Shown: positions 59,001 to 64,000 of the stretch, piece after piece
How the letters are laid out: each line of letters begins with the position of its first letter
Position numbering within the stretch: the stretch's first letter is position 1
Origin: Rhizoclosmatium globosum
Taxonomy: Eukaryota > Chytridiomycota > Chytridiomycetes > Chytridiales > Chytriomycetaceae
Direction of reading: 5' to 3'
Length of the DNA stretch: 64,000 nucleotides
Assembly: GCA_002104985.1 (NCBI GenBank)
Contig: MCGO01000028.1
Span: 124,001-188,000, forward strand
Notes under the pieces: generated by a model
What the model saw: only the letters and a program-made list of their open reading frames with translations
Databases searched by the model: none
Told to the model about the DNA's origin: nothing
Position numbers and translations under genes: made by a program

Positions 59001-60317
59001 CTTGTTCTTGAAGTTGCTTCAAGTTCTGCTGTCAAACTGCTGACTCATGACTTGACACTGAATATGTTGAGAGTGTGGGTTGAATGTTTACAAGGTCTCT
59101 ACTCGCAACGGGCCAGAGGAGAGCTTTCGAAAAATGGACTTTGGAGCGTGCAATATCTGTATAGCGGGCAATTCGGTGGACCTGCTGTGCAACCGCTTCT
59201 GCAAGCTATTTACACTGCAGCCTACAATGTTAGTTTCAAAGAAGACGAGAAAGCAACTATATCATTTTTGTCTCTGTTCCAATCTTCCCTTTCGCTCTTC
59301 CTCTATTTGGTTCCGGAATCTGTTGGTTTTATTTATGCTAATCCTGGTTGGAAGCCATTCTTTAATCATATATCAAGACACAGTGGACCTGAAATTGCGG
59401 CCATCGTATTACAGCACATTCTAAACGGGGAGATTCAACGATTGGATGTCAGTAAATTGGGGACAACAATGTTCCAGGGTTATACCGAATCAATGATGTT
59501 GTTTGGAAGAACGAAGAAGTCGGAGATTGGTTCTGATGCAAGAACGCCATTCACAACTGTATGGGAAGTTTGTGCCAAGCACACTGAAGTATGGACAAGC
59601 AAGTTGAGTCTAGAGTACAATATCTTGGCGAGTGGAAAGGCTGTTGCTGGAATTATCGATTCCAATATCCCCATATTGGCGCAAGTTCCAACCATCTGCT
59701 ACATGGTTCCAATTGAAAAGATCTCATTGACTGATCCTTCATTTGATGAGGTGGAGTTTGTGGCAAGTTACATCGAGTCTGCGAGTTGTGCCGTAACAAA
59801 TCCGCGACTGTATCTCACTGCGCTCGTCGCGGCAGGAAACAAGGCTACAAAAGCTGAGATTGGGCCGTTCCCAGACGATAGACGCTGTGAAAATCTTGTG
59901 ACACAGTTCAAAATCAAGTTTTCGGATATTGTTGGTAAGACAAGCACAAAAGGGACAGGTGATGTCCAGTTCTGGAATGCAATCCCGGTAGCGTACTTTG
60001 TCGATATGGCCCGTGTACTAGTGGACGAAATTGCTGTTTACTTTGATGAAAAGGGTGAAGGACGTGTTGCGAATGCTGTCAAAACTATTGCTGCCAACTT
60101 GCTCGCTGACATACCACTACGGGGTGATCAAACTACCTTGCATGGACTGTTGTTGAAAGAAAATGCAGTCATGGGTTTGAATGGAGGGGGTAAAGAGGTG
60201 TTGCAAGTTGCGGGTTTGATGCCGTTGATGGAATCTTTGATGCTTGCAGGAAATCGGGCCGTATACAAAACTTCACACAGTTACCAAACTCGAGGAGGGA
60301 AAGTTGAGGTTGTGTAA
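53051..60317 (+). CDS. Very large (about 2271 aa) helix-rich protein of unknown family
   Basis: Nine exons (53051-53123, 53174-53487, 53544-53914, 53987-54585, 54639-55641, 55703-55835, 55886-57100, 57157-57702, 57756-60317) join in phase throughout, giving 6816 coding nt. I recognise no catalytic motif. The sequence is mostly amphipathic helix with few low-complexity runs. That suits a HEAT/ARM-type solenoid, for example LVLPSIVLLYNYF-like and RVVLLQQIISLLSHDDETV segments near residues 1350-1500. The N-terminus is basic (MKRNSSPTPKSDAKRMR), resembling a nuclear signal. Composition, long clean exons and conserved-looking Trp/Cys positions argue for a real, selected gene. It could be a scaffold or regulator. 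It lies head-to-tail with the ING gene (72 bp after its stop), an unusually small gap for co-directional genes. Confidence 0.75.
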
Positions 60318-60535
60318 GGGAAAATGATGAATAAATTAAGTGTAACTTTGGGTGAAATGAAAAGAGTCCGTGACGGTTCCAGCCCGATTTTTGCTGCGAA
60401 GCAGATTTTTGTGCGAAGCAGGCACATATTGTCTCTCATACAAAGTTGCTTGAAATATTTGCACAATGTTGATTGATTGAATCAAATTGCTTCTTTTGCC
60501 CCCTTGTGCCATTTTGGAAACAAAACAGTCAAAAA

Positions 60536-63201
60536 ATGCAAGCGAAGTCCACCAGGCAAGCGCTATTGGCAGAAGCCGTTTCAAACCATGTTCCAACATT
60601 CGGAAGCTTCTCTCCTGCCCAGTCTCTGATTGAAACAGTATCCCAACTTGTCAAAGAAACGCTTTCAACTGCTCCCCTCTTCCCCCTCAAGCATCAGTTA
60701 CGTAGAGGTTATACGCTAAAGACATTTGCGAGCGACTTAACTGGAGCTGTTACAATTGCTATGATCATGCTACCACAGTCGATTGCGTAAGTACACGTCA
60801 TACCATTGACCCAAACCCACTGACAAATCGGAATCTCCAAATATAGATATGCGTCATTGGTACACATTCCCACAGTCAACTGCCTGATGAGTGCAGTTAT
60901 TCCTATTCTTTTGTACTGTGTGTTTGGAGGTTCGCCTACACTCTCCATGGGTCCTGAAGCGACGATTTCAACAATCACGGGTGCTGTCGTGTCACTTCAG
61001 ATGGAGGCAAATCCGTCCTTGACAGCAGTTCAAGTCGCTTCTTCGCTCTCGTTCTTGATTGGACTTATCATGATTGGATTGTCTGTATTGAAAGCTGGAT
61101 TCCTCGACCACATCTTGTCCGGATATTTACAAACTGGGTTCATTGTTGGTGCGGCATGCCTTATTATTACGGAGCAACTTCCGTCTGTTCTGGGCCTGAC
61201 TGTCAAAGTGAACCAAGATCTGTCAACTATCCAACAATTTATTGATGTCTGTAAGGGTCTCTACACAGCTCGATATGCAACTATTTTGTTGTCTCTGTCC
61301 AATATCCTGTTTTTGCTTTGTCTGAAACGCATCAAGAAGACCTACACTGCAAAGTTACCTTGGCTCAAGTTTTTCCCAGAATACCTCTGTCTCGCCATTA
61401 TAATGATTGCCATTTCCGCCTGGGCTAATCTGGGGCAGTACAATATCACCATTCTTGGGACGTTTGACAACAATATTCCAACGCCTGCTGTTCCTGTATT
61501 GACCATTGAACTGTTTTCGAATATGTTTGAGTCGGCCATCACAGTCTTGCTCGTTGGTTACATTGAATGTATGACGGTAACCCGTAACTTTGGACAGAGA
61601 GGCGGAGGATACGTGCCAAGTGGAAACCGCGAGCTCTTTGCGATTGGATTCACAAACTTGTTTGCGTCCTTTTTCGGCTGTTACCCCGTTTTTGCATCTC
61701 TTCCACGTTCTCGAATTCTCGTAAACTGTGGCGCGAGAACCACGCTTTCGAATGCAATGGCTGGGATCTTGATTCTTGTTGCTTTTGTGAGTTTGAAGAG
61801 CGTGTTTCAGTATATCCCCAAAGCCATGCTTTCATCAATAATTATCGTGAGCGCGCTTGGACTTATTGAAACGAAACGAATTGCATTCATTTTCAAAACA
61901 AGGTAACGCATTCATTTCGTTTTATCATAAGTGATCAAAAAAACAAACTGAGTTGACATTAAAAAAACAAACACAGAGCATATCACGAGATTCTCATGTT
62001 GTTGGCAACATTCCTAATCACACTTGCTACCTCTCTCTCAACCGGAATCATTCTCTGTCTCGGTCTCTCCGCCATTCTCATCGTCCGCAAGACGACATCC
62101 TCCAACATCTCCATCATGGGCCGTCTCCCGCGATACACCAGCCCCCCAACGCCACAATTCGAACCCACGGATACAGCAACCAACCTCAAAGTCATCCCTC
62201 ATGTCAGCCATAAACACCACCGCCACCATTACGTGAGCATTGCAGAGCATCCGGACGCATTGCTCCTCGACGGAGTGTTGATTCTGAGGGTTGATGTCCC
62301 ACTCATGTTTTACAACTGTGCTCAAGTTCGACGGTCTTTGGAGGTTGTTATGAATGTTGAGAAGAAGCTCTTGGTTCAACGGAGGAAGGCGGCGGCGGCT
62401 GCAAGTGCAAGTGCTTTGTCTGGACGGGAAAGCTCTGCAACTGTGAATCCACCTGTGAATGGGGATATTATCGTGAACGTTGTTGATGAAGGACGGTGGT
62501 TAGTCGCGGGAACGGGTGGAGGAACCTCGTTGAGAGGGTTTGGCACTGAATCTGATGAAATCGAAGACGATAACGACGATGACGATGAAGCAGGATTCAA
62601 TTCAGAAGAGGAAGAAGGAGAAAGTGTCCAACCAACACAACCAACCACCAAGAAACCATGGCTCTCGAACCTCTTTTCACGTAAACACGCTACTGAACAA
62701 CAACAACAACACTCCGCACTTCCTTCCAAATCGGGATCCATTCGGAACGGAAGCACAAGCCTCGGCCGGTCCAAGTCTACACGTGGAACAGCACTCAAGA
62801 AATCCGAAACGGGAATTGGATTGTACGATGCAGTCGGTGACGTTCCAATCAACCCAAGCGTATTGCGACACTCGGGAAGTAATGTCGCGAGTCTGAAGAG
62901 GGGTCACGATTCTGACGCGTTGATTCACGAGCGCCGGGAACGTCGGAGACGGGAGGGGCGGATTCATGCAATCATTATGGATTTTAAGCATTGTTTGGAA
63001 ATGGATACGGCGGCGGCTGTTGTGTTGGTTGAGATTCTGAGCACGTTTTTGTATGATGGTATTGAAGTATTGTTGAGTGGGATGCATGCAAACCAAGTTG
63101 TGTTGTTGCAGAAGGGGGATGTGCATAAGCTGATTGTAAAGTACTGTACTTTTTGTGAGGATTTGGAGGCAGCAGTTGATGAGGCGGAAAAAAGACAATA
63201 G
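60536..63201 (+). CDS. SulP/SLC26-family anion transporter with split STAS domain
   Basis: Three exons (60536-60786, 60847-61902, 61977-63201) give about 843 aa. The family entry motif is present as AMIMLPQSIAYASLV, spanning the first intron. Next come GSPTLSMGPEATIS, the conserved loop before the core, and about 12 hydrophobic segments (for example SSLSFLIGLIMIGLSVL, VLLVGYIECMTVTRNFG, ILILVAFVSLKSVF). These proteins carry sulfate or related anions by proton symport or exchange. The cytosolic C-terminus is a STAS domain. Its first part (LLLDGVLILRVDVPLMFYN) and second part (IHAIIMDFKHCLEMDTAAAVVL) are separated by about 170 residues of acidic, Ser-, Gln- and Lys-rich sequence (62380-62900). 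That insertion is much longer than usual and likely regulatory. Confidence 0.9.
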
Positions 63202-63302
63202 ATGAATACTATTTTTAGATGTTCCAGGAGCAGGATTGATTTGATTGGTGTCAAAAAGGAAGAAATTAATAAATGTGGTTAAGCAAGGCAACGAACTTAC
63301 GA

Positions 63303-64000
63303 CTACACGTTGTCATCGACACTCCTGCCCTTGCTGTAAACCAGATAGACGTTAATTTGGATGTGTAAGGCGGTTGTCACTGCAGCACTACAAAAGAGTG
63401 CAGCGAGGAAAATAATATCACTGGCATCCCAATCCCGACCATCTTTCTTCCGACAAAAATAGTTACTACAAGCAAACTTTCGTCTGCGATATGGTGGCGA
63501 ATGACAGGAACAAGAAGAGCAGAGCACTGTGGACTGACATTCCGTCACGAAGCAGAAGAAGCCACCTCGCATTTCCTTGATCCATTTGATCTTTCCCCAT
63601 AATCTACCATAAGCCAACTCTGCATACACACCAGTTGCAAAGTATTTGGGGAAAAATACCGCATCAATGCATGTGCTCAAAATCTCAAAAACTCGATGAA
63701 TTACATTTGCAGCTGACTTCATCTTCTCTCGATTATTTTCCATCTCCTCCAGAAAGTCTCGCGGTACAAACTCGCCAAAGTTTTCCTTAACACCAACTCC
63801 ACGTTTCACATATTCCTGATTCCGTTTCAATTCAAGCTCCTCTCTTCGAATGGTTTGGTCTTGTTTTCGAGCCGCGTTCACAGAAACACTGGCTAGAGCC
63901 CTTTCATTCAAAAGTCTCTTACTCAACAAATCAATATCGGCCTCCACATTCTTAATTTCATTCACAGTGAATGGAGGAGGGTTTGTGTTCTTCTTCCCAC
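63303..64000 (-). CDS. Coiled-coil membrane protein, partial (N-terminus off window)
   Basis: An open frame enters from the right edge and ends at the TAG at 63305-63303, so at least 232 residues are visible. It starts with a Pro-rich segment, then a coiled coil rich in Leu, Arg and Glu (EADIDLLSKRLLNERAL, ARKQDQTIRREELELKRNQEY). A Trp/Lys-rich stretch (GRLWGKIKWIKEMRGG) and a Cys-rich segment (CSSCSC...C..) follow. A hydrophobic span (IIFLAALFCSAAVTTALHI) sits just before the C-terminus. I do not recognise the family. An intron within the Cys-rich part is possible but none is needed. It converges with the SulP gene, 101 bp between stops. Confidence 0.55.
   Translation of the reverse strand, partial: GKKNTNPPPFTVNEIKNVEADIDLLSKRLLNERALASVSVNAARKQDQTIRREELELKRNQEYVKRGVGVKENFGEFVPRDFLEEMENNREKMKSAANVIHRVFEILSTCIDAVFFPKYFATGVYAELAYGRLWGKIKWIKEMRGGFFCFVTECQSTVLCSSCSCHSPPYRRRKFACSNYFCRKKDGRDWDASDIIFLAALFCSAAVTTALHIQINVYLVYSKGRSVDDNV

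Noticed and set aside
1..64000. Bacterial or viral origin of the whole window
   Set aside because: Phase-consistent spliceosomal introns in nearly every gene and the eukaryotic gene set (cactin, KDM3, ING, MYCBP) exclude it.

Overview
This window is nuclear DNA from a eukaryote and most resembles a zoosporic (chytrid-type) fungus. Protein-coding genes are dense on both strands. They are interrupted by many short GT-AG introns (about 40-110 nt, one of 261 nt), and intergenic gaps are often under 300 bp. The gene set is general eukaryotic or fungal: cactin, mitochondrial TyrRS, METTL21-like methyltransferase, Sec14-like protein, ZNG1 GTPase, MYCBP, TSR3, SUA5, KDM3-type JmjC, ING, SulP. MYCBP and TIR proteins are unusual for Dikarya and fit an early-diverging fungus. 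The organism assignment is inference. Exon coordinates were built by hand from reading frame, splice signals and protein similarity.

Layout. 1-8.5 kb holds housekeeping genes: cactin (partial) back to back with mitochondrial TyrRS, a CBM21 protein, a Ser-rich protein, a methyltransferase, and the first of three class I/II aminotransferase paralogs. 8.6-21.7 kb is an accessory island. It contains a copied 5' end of an aminotransferase that stops exactly where a dispersed repeat begins, about 5 kb of decayed multi-exon ORFs, a 5'-truncated LINE relic, a membrane AAA ATPase with a lectin-like tail, a probably N-myristoylated glycine-rich membrane protein, and a strand-asymmetric low-complexity block. 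21.7-31 kb holds aminotransferase copies 2 and 3 in tandem, a CRAL-TRIO protein, a UQCC3-like protein, ZNG1, a GRE2/DFR-type reductase and MYCBP.

31-48 kb is the most interesting stretch. Two large paralogs share the order helical (ARM/HEAT-like) N-terminus, TIR, TIR, coiled coil. A third, shorter gene has one degenerate TIR and the same style of coiled-coil tail. Between them lie TSR3, an acidic protein, SUA5, and an unrecognised four-exon gene flanked by two copies of the dispersed repeat. In both large proteins the first TIR keeps a Glu where NAD-cleaving TIR domains have their catalytic Glu, and the second TIR has Asp. The overall plan recalls SARM1 (ARM, then oligomerisation, then TIR) but with two TIRs and a C-terminal coiled coil.

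48-64 kb holds a KDM3-type JmjC demethylase and an ING/PHD protein (both chromatin factors, divergent), a 2271-residue protein of unknown family in nine exons, a SulP anion transporter with a split STAS domain, and a partial coiled-coil membrane protein. No rRNA, CRISPR array or confident tRNA was seen.
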